Source: Candidatus Zixiibacteriota bacterium
Lineage (GTDB): Bacteria > Zixibacteria > MSB-5A5 > GN15 > FEB-12
Assembly (NCBI GenBank): GCA_003641405.1
Contig: QNAF01000045.1
Coordinates: 1 to 13,091 of the forward strand
DNA: 13,091 nucleotides
Direction of reading: 5' to 3'
Made by a program: the position numbers and the translations under genes. This document shows, piece by piece, positions 1 to 7,737 of the stretch; the stretch's first letter is position 1; every line of letters starts with the position of its first letter. The notes beneath the pieces were generated by a model, which saw only the letters and a list, made by a program, of their open reading frames with translations, searched no databases and was not told the DNA's origin.

Positions 1-623
1 GTGGAGAGACTGCGGAGATGCCGGATTTCTATCAATCCGGTGAGTATGATGTTGCCGGCTTCATTGTGGGGGTTGTCGATCAGAAGAAGATTATCAATGG
101 TTCGGCTATTCGCGAAGGTGACATTTGTATTGGGTTGCCATCGAACGGTCTTCACACTAATGGTTACACCTTGGCCCGTAAAATTGCGTTTGAAACAGCC
201 GGTCTCAAAGTGGGACAAGCGGTTCCAGAACTCGGCACTACTATTGACAAGGCGCTTATGAAAGTGCACCGTTGCTATGCACCGCTGGTTCTTCCGCTGT
301 TGAAAAAGTACAAAATCGCCGGTATGGCACATATCACCGGCGGTGGTATTCCAGGCAATCTAAAAAGGATCATTCCGGACGGTCTGTCGGCTACGGTCAA
401 GACAGGAAGCTGGCCGGTCCCGGCTATTTTCGATTACCTGGGAAAAGCAGGTGGAGTCAGCGACAACGACATGTTCGAGGCCTTTAATATGGGGGTTGGT
501 TATGTCCTTGTGGTCGGGAGGGAATCTGCCGATCAAATAATGGGGAGCCTGTCAGAATCAGGCGAAAAGGCTTACCGAATAGGGGAGATCAGGAGCGGCG
601 AACAGAAAGTCGTCCTGAATTAG
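1..623 (+). CDS. purM: Phosphoribosylformylglycinamidine cyclo-ligase (AIR synthetase), 3' part
   Basis: The gene runs in from the left edge of the window, in the frame whose first full codon is at position 3, and ends at TAG 621-623. About 207 residues are present, against roughly 345 in the full-length family, so the N-terminal two fifths are missing. The visible part opens with the PurM signature GETAEMP. It continues with the family motifs LPSNGLHTNGYTLAR and HITGGGIPGNL, and near the end DNDMFEAFNMGVGYV. PurM is a cytosolic ATP-dependent enzyme that closes formylglycinamidine ribonucleotide to aminoimidazole ribonucleotide, the fifth step of purine synthesis. The ATG at 18 is internal (inside ETAEMP) and not the true start. 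A 55-base gap without a clear terminator separates it from the mutase gene downstream, so co-transcription is possible. The identification is very secure. Confidence 0.96.
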   Translation, partial: GETAEMPDFYQSGEYDVAGFIVGVVDQKKIINGSAIREGDICIGLPSNGLHTNGYTLARKIAFETAGLKVGQAVPELGTTIDKALMKVHRCYAPLVLPLLKKYKIAGMAHITGGGIPGNLKRIIPDGLSATVKTGSWPVPAIFDYLGKAGGVSDNDMFEAFNMGVGYVLVVGRESADQIMGSLSESGEKAYRIGEIRSGEQKVVLN

Positions 624-678
624 AAATCGGGGCAGCAAGCAGGCTGTACCTACAGACTGAGTTGAAAGGGACTGAATT

Positions 679-1902
679 ATGCTAAGGAAGGCAGTTGTTG
701 TTATCTGTGATGGTCTGGCGGACCGCCCGGTACCGGAGCTTGGGAATCTGACACCACTTGAAGCAGCCCGGACACCTAATCTCGACAAGCTGGCGTTCGA
801 GGGCGAGTGCGGTATGATGCACACGCTCGGAAGGGGCAAAATCCCCGGTAGTGACACGGCGCATCTGATGATATTTGGCTATGATATTGCCACCTGTTAC
901 TCCGGGCGAGGTCCTATCGAAGTTGCCGGTCTCGGGATGGAACTCAGAGACGGTGACGTTGCTTTACGTGGTAATATGGGTACGGTCGTGGACGGTATTA
1001 TTACGGATCGTCGGGCCGGACGTATCCGAGTGGTCACGCCGCTGTGCGAAGCGCTTGACGGCATGAAGATTGGTGATGTGGAGTTTGTTGTTAAGCCGGG
1101 AACGGCGCACCGGGCAGGGGTTATCATTCGCGGAAAGGGACTCTCCGACGCAATCATTGATGCCGATCCGCACATACCGGATGTTCCCATCAGGGAAGTC
1201 ACGCTAACTGACAACAGTCCGGAAGCAAAAAAGACCGCCGATGTTCTCAATAAGTTCTTAGCCAAAGCGCACGAAGTTCTCAGCGATCATCCGTTCAACA
1301 AGGAGCGGGTTGCCAATGGTGACCTTCCGGCGAATTACTTACTGGTGCGTGGATCCGGCCAATACAAGGAGGTCGAGAGCTTCAAGGAGAAGTACGACCT
1401 GACTTCCTGCTGTATCGCCGGTGGGGGACTCTATAAAGGGATTGGAGCCTTCCTGGGAATGGACATTCTCGACGTGCCGGGTGCAACAGCGCTTCCGGAT
1501 ACGGACATTGAGGCCAAATTCAAGCTGGCAGTGGAGAGCGTCGCCAGGTATGATTTCGTGTTCGTCCACGTAAAAGCGGCTGATTCGCTGGGTGAGGACG
1601 GAGACTTCAAGGGCAAGAAAGAGTTCATCGAGAAAATCGATCTGGCTGTGCCGATACTGTCAGGTTTGCCAAAAGACACCCTAATGGTCTGGACAGCGGA
1701 TCATTCAACGCCGTGCGAGATGAAAGCTCATTCCGCTGATCCTGTTCCGGTCTTGTTCCATGGTGGCGCCGTCAGGGCCGACAGAATCGACGCCTTCAAT
1801 GAGCGGGCTTGCACCTGCGGTGGACTTGGCTACATGAATGGGCTTGATCTCATGCCGGAGATTCAGAACTTGCTTGGAAAACTGCACCTCGTCGGAGCCT
1901 GA
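679..1902 (+). CDS. apgM: 2,3-bisphosphoglycerate-independent phosphoglycerate mutase, archaeal type (ApgM)
   Basis: This 407-residue protein belongs to the alkaline-phosphatase superfamily. ApgM interconverts 3- and 2-phosphoglycerate in glycolysis and gluconeogenesis, in the cytosol, using two divalent metals. The N-terminus has the metal-binding DGLADRP motif (Asp11). GSDTAHL (Ser58) matches the region of the serine nucleophile, and the C-terminal TADHSTP motif (Asp341, His342) with His351 completes the metal site. Length and motif order fit the archaeal-type ApgM family, which is also found in many deep bacterial lineages. The ATG at 679 is preceded by AAAGGG at a plausible ribosome-binding distance. 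One oddity: in ADSLGEDGD (around residues 301-309) Glu306 sits four residues after Asp302, where I would expect a metal-ligand histidine by analogy with the bacterial GpmI Asp/His pair. A related phosphonate or phosphonopyruvate enzyme of the same superfamily is a less likely alternative. Confidence 0.92.
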   Translation: MLRKAVVVICDGLADRPVPELGNLTPLEAARTPNLDKLAFEGECGMMHTLGRGKIPGSDTAHLMIFGYDIATCYSGRGPIEVAGLGMELRDGDVALRGNMGTVVDGIITDRRAGRIRVVTPLCEALDGMKIGDVEFVVKPGTAHRAGVIIRGKGLSDAIIDADPHIPDVPIREVTLTDNSPEAKKTADVLNKFLAKAHEVLSDHPFNKERVANGDLPANYLLVRGSGQYKEVESFKEKYDLTSCCIAGGGLYKGIGAFLGMDILDVPGATALPDTDIEAKFKLAVESVARYDFVFVHVKAADSLGEDGDFKGKKEFIEKIDLAVPILSGLPKDTLMVWTADHSTPCEMKAHSADPVPVLFHGGAVRADRIDAFNERACTCGGLGYMNGLDLMPEIQNLLGKLHLVGA

Positions 1903-1940
1903 CTTAGTTACATGCGATGAGTGAGCAACCGTTCCAAACC

Positions 1941-1954
1941 GGGGGTGACTATTG
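1941..1954 (+). promoter_or_regulatory. Ribosome binding site fixing the TTG start of lnt
   Basis: GGGGGTGA at 1941-1948 resembles the anti-16S consensus and places its G-run six bases before TTG at 1952. An in-frame TGA at 1946-1948 leaves only two codons (CTA, TTG) before the conserved protein begins. TTG is therefore effectively the only usable start for lnt. Confidence 0.75.
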
Positions 1955-3565
1955 AAAAGCGTTTTCCTTGGCTTGGTTCACCTGATTCTACCTTCGAGTG
2001 TAGAGGTCCGTAAGCGGCGTCTGGAGTTGACCGTCTGGGCGTTTCTCATTTCGCTTGCTTTCTACCCCGGATATCTCGGTTTTCTTGCGTGGATTTCGCT
2101 GGTCAGACCGCTGATGATTCTCTCACGGCTCAAGGGTCGGCAGGCTCTTGGTGCCGCCTACTTTTTCGGATTTTGCTTTAACGCTTTCACTATCTACTGG
2201 GTTGGCATGGTCACGCCTCCGGGAGTCGTGGCCGCAGTTGCCATAGTCGCACTGTACTATACTGCGATGTTGATGATTTTCAACCGGCTTTACAATCTCA
2301 ACAGCTTGTTGGGGCTCATCGCAATGCCGTTTTTGTGGACTGGGCTGGAGTATTTCCGCACCCTTACGCAATTTGCTTTCCCCTGGTCGGGCCTGGGATA
2401 TACACAGAGTTACTATCCTTACATGCTCCAGATTGTATCCGTAATCTCGGTGCATGGCCTGACATTTCTGATTGTATCCGTTAATGTGCTTATATGGCTG
2501 ATTCTTCGTAGTGATTTGTCGCCTGCACGTCGCCTGACCTCGTTCTGGGCGGCTGTATGCATTGTTACGTCTGTGCTGGCGTATGGGTGGGTAGTAACGC
2601 CGCCGATTCCCAGGCCGGGGACCTTTGATGTGGCTGTTCTGCAAGGATCGGTGCCGGTTGGGGTGAAGTGGGAGGCAGGCAACGAGGATCATTCATTCTA
2701 CCTGTATGACTCGCTGTCTCTTCAGGGCATGGTGGCTCCTGAGGTTCGGGGCGGTATCCAGTTGTATGTCTGGCCGGAGACTTCCGCTCCCAGTTATCTA
2801 TCGCATGATTTCAGGCGCAGAATCAAGGTGGGGCAGACAGCAAGAAGCACTCATGCTTATCACTTGGTGGGTGCCCTGGGTGCCACCAACATTGGTGAGC
2901 AGCAGCGATATTTTAACTCATGCTACTTGTTTACACCACAGGGCGATATGGTGCAGCGTCACGACAAGGTGACACTTGTGCCGTTCAGTGAGCAGGTTCC
3001 TTATCAGGATTATCTTCCGTTTCTGAAAAAAGAGTTCCTGACGAAATATCTGACCTTTATCAAGTCCTACGGTGTACAATGGTGGTCGGATTTCTATCCC
3101 GGAGAGTCAGCAACTCTCTTCGAGATTGGAGATTACCGTTTTGGTGCCCTGATATGCTTTGAATCCACTTTTCCGGAGTTCAGCCGCGGGCTTATTCTTG
3201 ACGGTGCCGATTTCATCGTTGGTATAACAAATGACACCTGGTTCGGACACTCCATTGGCACGCATATGCACTCTCGCATTTTGATTACTCGGGCAGTGGA
3301 AAACCGGTGCTGGATGGCCCGTGCGGCCAACAGCGGTCTGAGCTATATAGTCGATGGTTACGGGCGAATCCGCAGCGAACTTCCTCTCGATGCCGTTGCG
3401 ACCCTTCGGGGGGAGATGCGGCCGCTTGATGATATTTCCTTCTTTACGCGCCACGGCGATATTGTTGGCCTGGTATCGTTCTTGATAACTGTTAGTCTTG
3501 CGGCTATATTCGTTCTCGTATGGCTCATTCGCAAAATACTACCCGGCGGTTTCGTTCGAAGGTAG
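1952..3565 (+). CDS. lnt: Apolipoprotein N-acyltransferase
   Basis: This 537-residue inner-membrane enzyme transfers a fatty acid from phospholipid to the N-terminal cysteine of diacylated lipoproteins, the last step of lipoprotein maturation. The first 210 residues or so are strongly hydrophobic and carry several membrane segments. They are followed by a nitrilase-fold domain (about 225-490) and a final membrane segment (about 503-530). The catalytic triad is visible: Glu276 in VWPETSAPSY, Lys339 in HDKVTLVPFSEQVP and Cys402 in GALICFESTFPE. The order and spacing match E. coli Lnt (Glu267, Lys335, Cys387), and length is typical. The start is TTG, forced by an upstream in-frame stop and supported by a strong ribosome binding site. 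The last 46 bases overlap the start of the next gene, which suggests translational coupling with the secreted propeller protein. Its presence implies a diderm cell with triacylated lipoproteins. Confidence 0.95.
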   Translation: MKSVFLGLVHLILPSSVEVRKRRLELTVWAFLISLAFYPGYLGFLAWISLVRPLMILSRLKGRQALGAAYFFGFCFNAFTIYWVGMVTPPGVVAAVAIVALYYTAMLMIFNRLYNLNSLLGLIAMPFLWTGLEYFRTLTQFAFPWSGLGYTQSYYPYMLQIVSVISVHGLTFLIVSVNVLIWLILRSDLSPARRLTSFWAAVCIVTSVLAYGWVVTPPIPRPGTFDVAVLQGSVPVGVKWEAGNEDHSFYLYDSLSLQGMVAPEVRGGIQLYVWPETSAPSYLSHDFRRRIKVGQTARSTHAYHLVGALGATNIGEQQRYFNSCYLFTPQGDMVQRHDKVTLVPFSEQVPYQDYLPFLKKEFLTKYLTFIKSYGVQWWSDFYPGESATLFEIGDYRFGALICFESTFPEFSRGLILDGADFIVGITNDTWFGHSIGTHMHSRILITRAVENRCWMARAANSGLSYIVDGYGRIRSELPLDAVATLRGEMRPLDDISFFTRHGDIVGLVSFLITVSLAAIFVLVWLIRKILPGGFVRR

Positions 3566-5751
3566 CCTTAGTCACTGTCTTTCTGGTCTGTCTGTCGATT
3601 ACTGTCTCGGCCGCCGACTGGACCACCTGGACATCTTTCAACGACGCCCGTCGTATGCGGTTGATCGACGATGCCGTGTGGGTAGCTACGTCGGGAGGTT
3701 TACTGGCTATCAGCGATGCCGGCTTCCCCGGTGCCCAGTTCAGCAACGTCAATGGCCTGGGCACAATTGATGTTACCGATATCATCCAGGCAGCAGATCT
3801 GCAGAAGTGGGTGACGGGTTATGGACGACTCATCAAATTCGATGGCTCTAACTCCACCCGATATCCGTTCGCCGACAATAACGGTGACATGTTCCATCTG
3901 TATTGTGTGAAGGACGACGGCGAGTATCTTTGGGTGGGGACTGAGCGGGCCTTGGTTCTGTTTTCAAAGAATATTGACGGTGGCCAGATTCAGGACAGTT
4001 ACCAGTTGTTTGACGACCTCAATCCTACTTTTCCGACTTCGGATATTAACGACATCGAACTTGTCGGTGATTCCATTTGGCTGGCGACTTCCTCAGGGCT
4101 GGTAGTGGCAGACAGGTCCAATCCGAAGCTTCTCAAAGCTCCGGCAAACTGGACAAAGTACGGTGTCGGGGAATACGCCGAACTCGGAACGGACGAGATT
4201 CTGCGAGTGGCTGCTTTCGAATCGGAAGTCTATGTCGGGACAGCCAATGGTCTGTTCCTTGTCGATCAGGTAAACGACACTCTGATCCGTTACGGGTTTG
4301 CAGCAGGGAGGTCTATCCGCGATCTGAAAGTGGAGAATGATTCACTGTTCATCTATTCGGACGGTGGATTTGGTGTGCTCACGAGCGGAGTAGTATCCGC
4401 ACTTTCCACAACAGGACTACCATCAACACCGTGCACCGGTGTCAGGGCGGGGATGATTCGGTGGGTCGGTGTGCAGGAGGGAGGTCTTTATCATGGTGGC
4501 AGTGGTGCTTATGAACTCTACCCTTACACGGGGCTGCCGAACAACAACGTCGCGGACGTTGCGATTACTCCCACGGGTGTTGTGACAGTCTTGTTTCAGT
4601 TCGAAGGTCTGTACCAATTGCTTGAGGGTACGTGGGTACAGCGGCCGATTAACATGAGTTTCCGCGGTCACAACCTGCATACAGACCGGCATGGCTGGGT
4701 CTGGGCAGGTACGTGGGGAGATGGTCTCTCGCGGGTTGGCGACACCATCGCGCAGTACAGCAGCCACAACTCCAGCCTTCAAGGTGTGGGTGTCAACGAT
4801 CCTTATACCGTGGCCATGAGCGTCACCACATCGGGGGATCATCTGTTTGCATCCAATCTCGACGCCTACGATGGCACGGCGGTGGCTATCGGTAATCTAA
4901 GCAGTCTGGACGTACTGGATAGCTGGATATCACTTGGGGCGGCTGATGGGATCACGAGCAAGAAAATAGTCTCGGTTGATTATTACGCTGGCGGTCTTGC
5001 TGTCGGCACCGGACAGGCAGGCGTGTTCTACTACTGGTTGGGCGCAAACGTGTTCGACAAGTCCGATGATCGAGTGGTTCGTTTTCACGAAGGTTTTAAG
5101 TATCTTGCTTCTGACGTTGTTCGTGTTGTGAAGTTTGCGTCAGATGGTGAGTTGTGGGTTGGCACGAGCTTCGGACTCTCTCGCTACAACTACGCTTTTG
5201 ACTACTTTGATTCCTATGGGCGTTTCGTTGATATCAACCTGCCGGCAGGGTTTGGCCCCGAAATCACCGCGGTTGAATTCGATGGACGCAACAACGTCTG
5301 GCTGGGCGGTCGCAACGGGCTGGCAAGGATCGACGGGATCACCGGAGATTTCGCAGTCTACACGTCGCGCAACAGCGGTCTCGTTGATGACGAAGTTGTC
5401 AATATCACGATTGACGAATTCACCGGCGATCTCTATCTGTCGACTCCGCGAGGTCTGTCCGTTATGGCATCAATGATCGGACGCCCTACCGCCAATCTCG
5501 ATTCCGTGTACGCTTTCCCCAACCCGTTTGTTGTTGGCTCAGCGGATGACCGGTTGAACTTCAATTTCTCACGCCAGGCAACACTCAGGGTTTTTTCGGT
5601 GGCCGGTGAAGTGGTAGCCAATTTGCCGGAACCCTCATGGGATGGCCGCAACGATCATGGTCAACCCGTTGCCTCCGGTGTGTATCTGTATGTACTCACT
5701 GACGAAGATGGCAATGTCGGGCGCGGGAAGATACTACTGGTCCGTGAGTGA
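3520..5751 (+). CDS. Secreted beta-propeller protein with C-terminal FlgD-like/Por sorting domain, PorZ-like
   Basis: This 743-residue exported protein has a signal peptide (residues 1-31; basic start, hydrophobic core, likely cleavage after VSA). There is no lipobox. The body consists of recurring propeller blades of the form (V/L)W(V/L)(G/A)T..GL, seen near residues 52-65, 137-149, 185-197, 236-248, 393-406, 543-556, 592-604 and 637-649. These resemble two-component-regulator propeller repeats, probably enough for two propellers. Residues from about 661 to 743 form an Ig-like tail (FPNPF, WDGRNDHG, VASGVYLYVL), as in FlgD-like or type IX secretion C-terminal domains. The size, the opening WTTWTSFNDA segment followed by a WVATSGGL blade, the propeller body and the tail resemble PorZ, the type IX secretion attachment component that binds anionic LPS in Porphyromonas. 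It sits between lnt and glycan genes. Orthology to PorZ is inference; a generic surface propeller protein is the main alternative. Confidence 0.75.
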   Translation: MAHSQNTTRRFRSKVALVTVFLVCLSITVSAADWTTWTSFNDARRMRLIDDAVWVATSGGLLAISDAGFPGAQFSNVNGLGTIDVTDIIQAADLQKWVTGYGRLIKFDGSNSTRYPFADNNGDMFHLYCVKDDGEYLWVGTERALVLFSKNIDGGQIQDSYQLFDDLNPTFPTSDINDIELVGDSIWLATSSGLVVADRSNPKLLKAPANWTKYGVGEYAELGTDEILRVAAFESEVYVGTANGLFLVDQVNDTLIRYGFAAGRSIRDLKVENDSLFIYSDGGFGVLTSGVVSALSTTGLPSTPCTGVRAGMIRWVGVQEGGLYHGGSGAYELYPYTGLPNNNVADVAITPTGVVTVLFQFEGLYQLLEGTWVQRPINMSFRGHNLHTDRHGWVWAGTWGDGLSRVGDTIAQYSSHNSSLQGVGVNDPYTVAMSVTTSGDHLFASNLDAYDGTAVAIGNLSSLDVLDSWISLGAADGITSKKIVSVDYYAGGLAVGTGQAGVFYYWLGANVFDKSDDRVVRFHEGFKYLASDVVRVVKFASDGELWVGTSFGLSRYNYAFDYFDSYGRFVDINLPAGFGPEITAVEFDGRNNVWLGGRNGLARIDGITGDFAVYTSRNSGLVDDEVVNITIDEFTGDLYLSTPRGLSVMASMIGRPTANLDSVYAFPNPFVVGSADDRLNFNFSRQATLRVFSVAGEVVANLPEPSWDGRNDHGQPVASGVYLYVLTDEDGNVGRGKILLVRE

Positions 5752-6674
5752 TGGACGTCCGGAAACTCCGCTTAGATGACATTCCCGAAGACGTGAAGTT
5801 GCGTCTGAACGGTGCGACATTCCTTGGCTCTACCGGTTTCGCTCGTCTATGGCAAACAATGAACGGGCGCAATGTCTATTGGGCGCTTGAGGACGGCGGT
5901 AATATTCGAGCAGTGTTGACCGGCGTTGAGTTCGGTCGATGGCCACTCGTGCGGTTCCAGTCCATGCCTGACGGATGCTATGCTCGTGCGGTCATGATTG
6001 ATGATTCTCTTGACCCGAAGCAGTCTGCTAACATACTGTCGCGTGCAATTGCGAAGGCAGGCTATGCCAAAGTGTATATCCATGATTTTCACGGTCTGCT
6101 TGAATCTGTCAGTGGCTTCGAAGTGACAGACTGTGCGACATCTCTTGTTGATGTCACCGGAACTGACTGGCAGCCACCGGACAAGAAACTGCAATCCGAA
6201 ATACGCAAAGCTCAGCGCGAAGAAATAACCGTGCAGCGTTTTGAAGCGCAGAAACACATGGATCGTTTTGTGTCACTGATGGAATCGACCGAACAACGTC
6301 ACGGACGCAGACCGAAATATCCGAGAGTGTTCTATGAGTCTCTGGCGGAACTTGCTGAGACAGACGAGCGTGTGGTGTGGGTTGTTGTCGAGCATAAAGA
6401 CGCCCTGGCGGCTTCGCATATTTACTTCATCGAAAACGATGTGTTGCTGAACTGGCAGATTTATTTTGACAAGGCATTCTCGTTTCTGAAACCGAACCAG
6501 TTTATTATGCATTCAACGGTTATCCGGATGGTTGAGAAGGGCGTGAAAACGCTCAATCTCGGGGCCACACCCGGCGACGCCGAGTCACTTGAGACGTATA
6601 AACAGAAATGGGGCGGTCGCACGCATTCCTACCGTTGCTTCCAGAAAAGATCATGGCTGGGCAGACTGAAATAG
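5751..6674 (+). CDS. FemAB/BioF2-like GNAT-fold acyltransferase
   Basis: This protein of about 307 residues looks like the FemAB-related, BioF2-like acetyltransferase group (double GNAT fold). The C-terminal half is the most telling. It has an AASHIYFIENDVLLNW segment, a run with KPNQFIMHSTVIRMVEKG, and then LNLGATPGDAESLETYKQKWGG, the typical ending of these enzymes. Known relatives attach aminoacyl or acyl groups to cell-wall precursors or envelope glycans, or accompany exosortase and polysaccharide loci; the substrate here is unknown. The start is uncertain: GTG at 5748 or ATG at 5751. I prefer the ATG, whose A is the last base of the upstream TGA, an arrangement that favours translational coupling. 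The 3' end overlaps the next glycosyltransferase by 22 bases. There is no signal peptide or membrane segment, so it should be cytosolic and act on a precursor before export. Confidence 0.75.
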   Translation: MDVRKLRLDDIPEDVKLRLNGATFLGSTGFARLWQTMNGRNVYWALEDGGNIRAVLTGVEFGRWPLVRFQSMPDGCYARAVMIDDSLDPKQSANILSRAIAKAGYAKVYIHDFHGLLESVSGFEVTDCATSLVDVTGTDWQPPDKKLQSEIRKAQREEITVQRFEAQKHMDRFVSLMESTEQRHGRRPKYPRVFYESLAELAETDERVVWVVVEHKDALAASHIYFIENDVLLNWQIYFDKAFSFLKPNQFIMHSTVIRMVEKGVKTLNLGATPGDAESLETYKQKWGGRTHSYRCFQKRSWLGRLK

Positions 6675-7735
6675 AGCGATCCCCGCTCAGAGTGCTCGTG
6701 TTGGCCGACTGCAGGTCATTTCACACCGAGCGATACGTTGCTGAGTTGCGCCGGCAGGGATGTTGTGTACTGGTGGCATCGCTGGAGCATGGTTCATTGC
6801 ACCACTTCAAATTGAAGGCGCACAGCCCGCTCCAGTCGCTTTATTATCCGCTGACTGTTCCGGCAATCAGGGCGTTGGTGGGGCGATTTATGCCTGATAT
6901 TATTAACCCGCACTTTGCTTCCGGGTACGGGTTTACAGCAGCGCTGGCAAGACCGCGGGTGCCGATATTGCTGCATTTGTGGGGATCGGACATCCTGCTG
7001 GTGCCGAACAAGTCTGCGTTACATCGGGCAAAGACGAAGTTGGCTTTGCAGTCTGCGTCGGGTGTGATAGGGGATTCCGAATACCTGTTGCAGGAAGCAG
7101 CAAAGATTGCCGGATTTCGGCAACAGCGCAAGATCGTTTGGGGAATCGAGAAAGAGTGCCTTACCTGGCATCGAGAGGACTATCGTCTCAGCCGACCTCT
7201 GAAGGTCATTGTCCCGCGACCACACGAACCCGTTTACAATAACGCTTTTCTACTGGAGGCGCTGGCGCCGCTGATCAATGATAGACTTATCGACGTCACC
7301 TGGCCGGGTTTTGGAAGTATGCTTTCCGCATTTCAGCGTAAGGCCACGGAGCTTGCCGGTAATCAAGTGCACTACTATGAATGCATGCCCCGGCGTGAAT
7401 TTCTGCAGTTTGAGGCATCACACGATATCTATCTCTCCGCGGCGTTGTCGGACTCTTCGCCTGCCTCACTCATTGAGGCTATGGGTCTCGGGTTGATTCC
7501 GGTGGCCGGGGACATTCCCGGCGTGCGCGAGTGGTTGGGGCCGGACAACGGCTGCCTATTTGACCTGTCAGAACCAGATTCTCTTTGCGAGATACTGACC
7601 GATATCGCCGGGCGCGATGATAACCACGCGCTCATGCGAAAGACCAACCTTGAGAAAGTCAAAAGAGTTGGTATCTTCGAGAACAACATTGCGGAGACTA
7701 TCGGTATCATGTGCGAACTGGCAGGGAAAAGTTGA
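6653..7735 (+). CDS. Glycosyltransferase, GT4-type (GT-B fold)
   Basis: With the start chosen here the protein has 360 residues and a two-Rossmann GT-B layout. The N-terminal half begins LRVLVLADCRSFHTERYVAEL, with the acceptor-side segments NPHFASGYGF (around 85-94) and HLWGSDIL (108-115). The C-terminal half holds the nucleotide-sugar region SDSSPASLIEAMGLGLIPV (266-284) followed by GDIPGVREWL. The usual E-x7-E motif appears as D-x7-E (Asp267, Glu275). Sugar donor and acceptor cannot be told from the sequence. An upstream in-frame ATG at 6608 would add 15 residues, but that extension overlaps the FemAB-like gene by 67 bases and does not look conserved, so ATG 6653 is preferred. Neither start has a strong ribosome binding site. 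No membrane segment is seen. Its place between the acyltransferase and two further glycosyltransferases indicates a shared envelope-glycan pathway. Confidence 0.82.
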   Translation: MAGQTEIERSPLRVLVLADCRSFHTERYVAELRRQGCCVLVASLEHGSLHHFKLKAHSPLQSLYYPLTVPAIRALVGRFMPDIINPHFASGYGFTAALARPRVPILLHLWGSDILLVPNKSALHRAKTKLALQSASGVIGDSEYLLQEAAKIAGFRQQRKIVWGIEKECLTWHREDYRLSRPLKVIVPRPHEPVYNNAFLLEALAPLINDRLIDVTWPGFGSMLSAFQRKATELAGNQVHYYECMPRREFLQFEASHDIYLSAALSDSSPASLIEAMGLGLIPVAGDIPGVREWLGPDNGCLFDLSEPDSLCEILTDIAGRDDNHALMRKTNLEKVKRVGIFENNIAETIGIMCELAGKS

Positions 7736-7737
7736 CT

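Noticed and set aside
2123..2692. Minus-strand open frame of 189 codons inside lnt
   Set aside because: It lies wholly antisense to a well-conserved catalytic and membrane gene, is rich in His, Arg and Pro without recognisable motifs, and has no ribosome binding site; it is a shadow frame.
3550..3612. Lipobox in the propeller signal peptide (Cys24), which would make it a lipoprotein substrate of the co-encoded Lnt
   Set aside because: The residues before Cys24 read FLV, lacking the small residue at -1 and typical -3 residue of a lipobox; a normal signal peptidase I site (VSA) follows instead.
4423..4842. Minus-strand open frame of 139 codons inside the propeller gene
   Set aside because: Antisense to recognisable propeller sequence and without a domain, signal or start context of its own.
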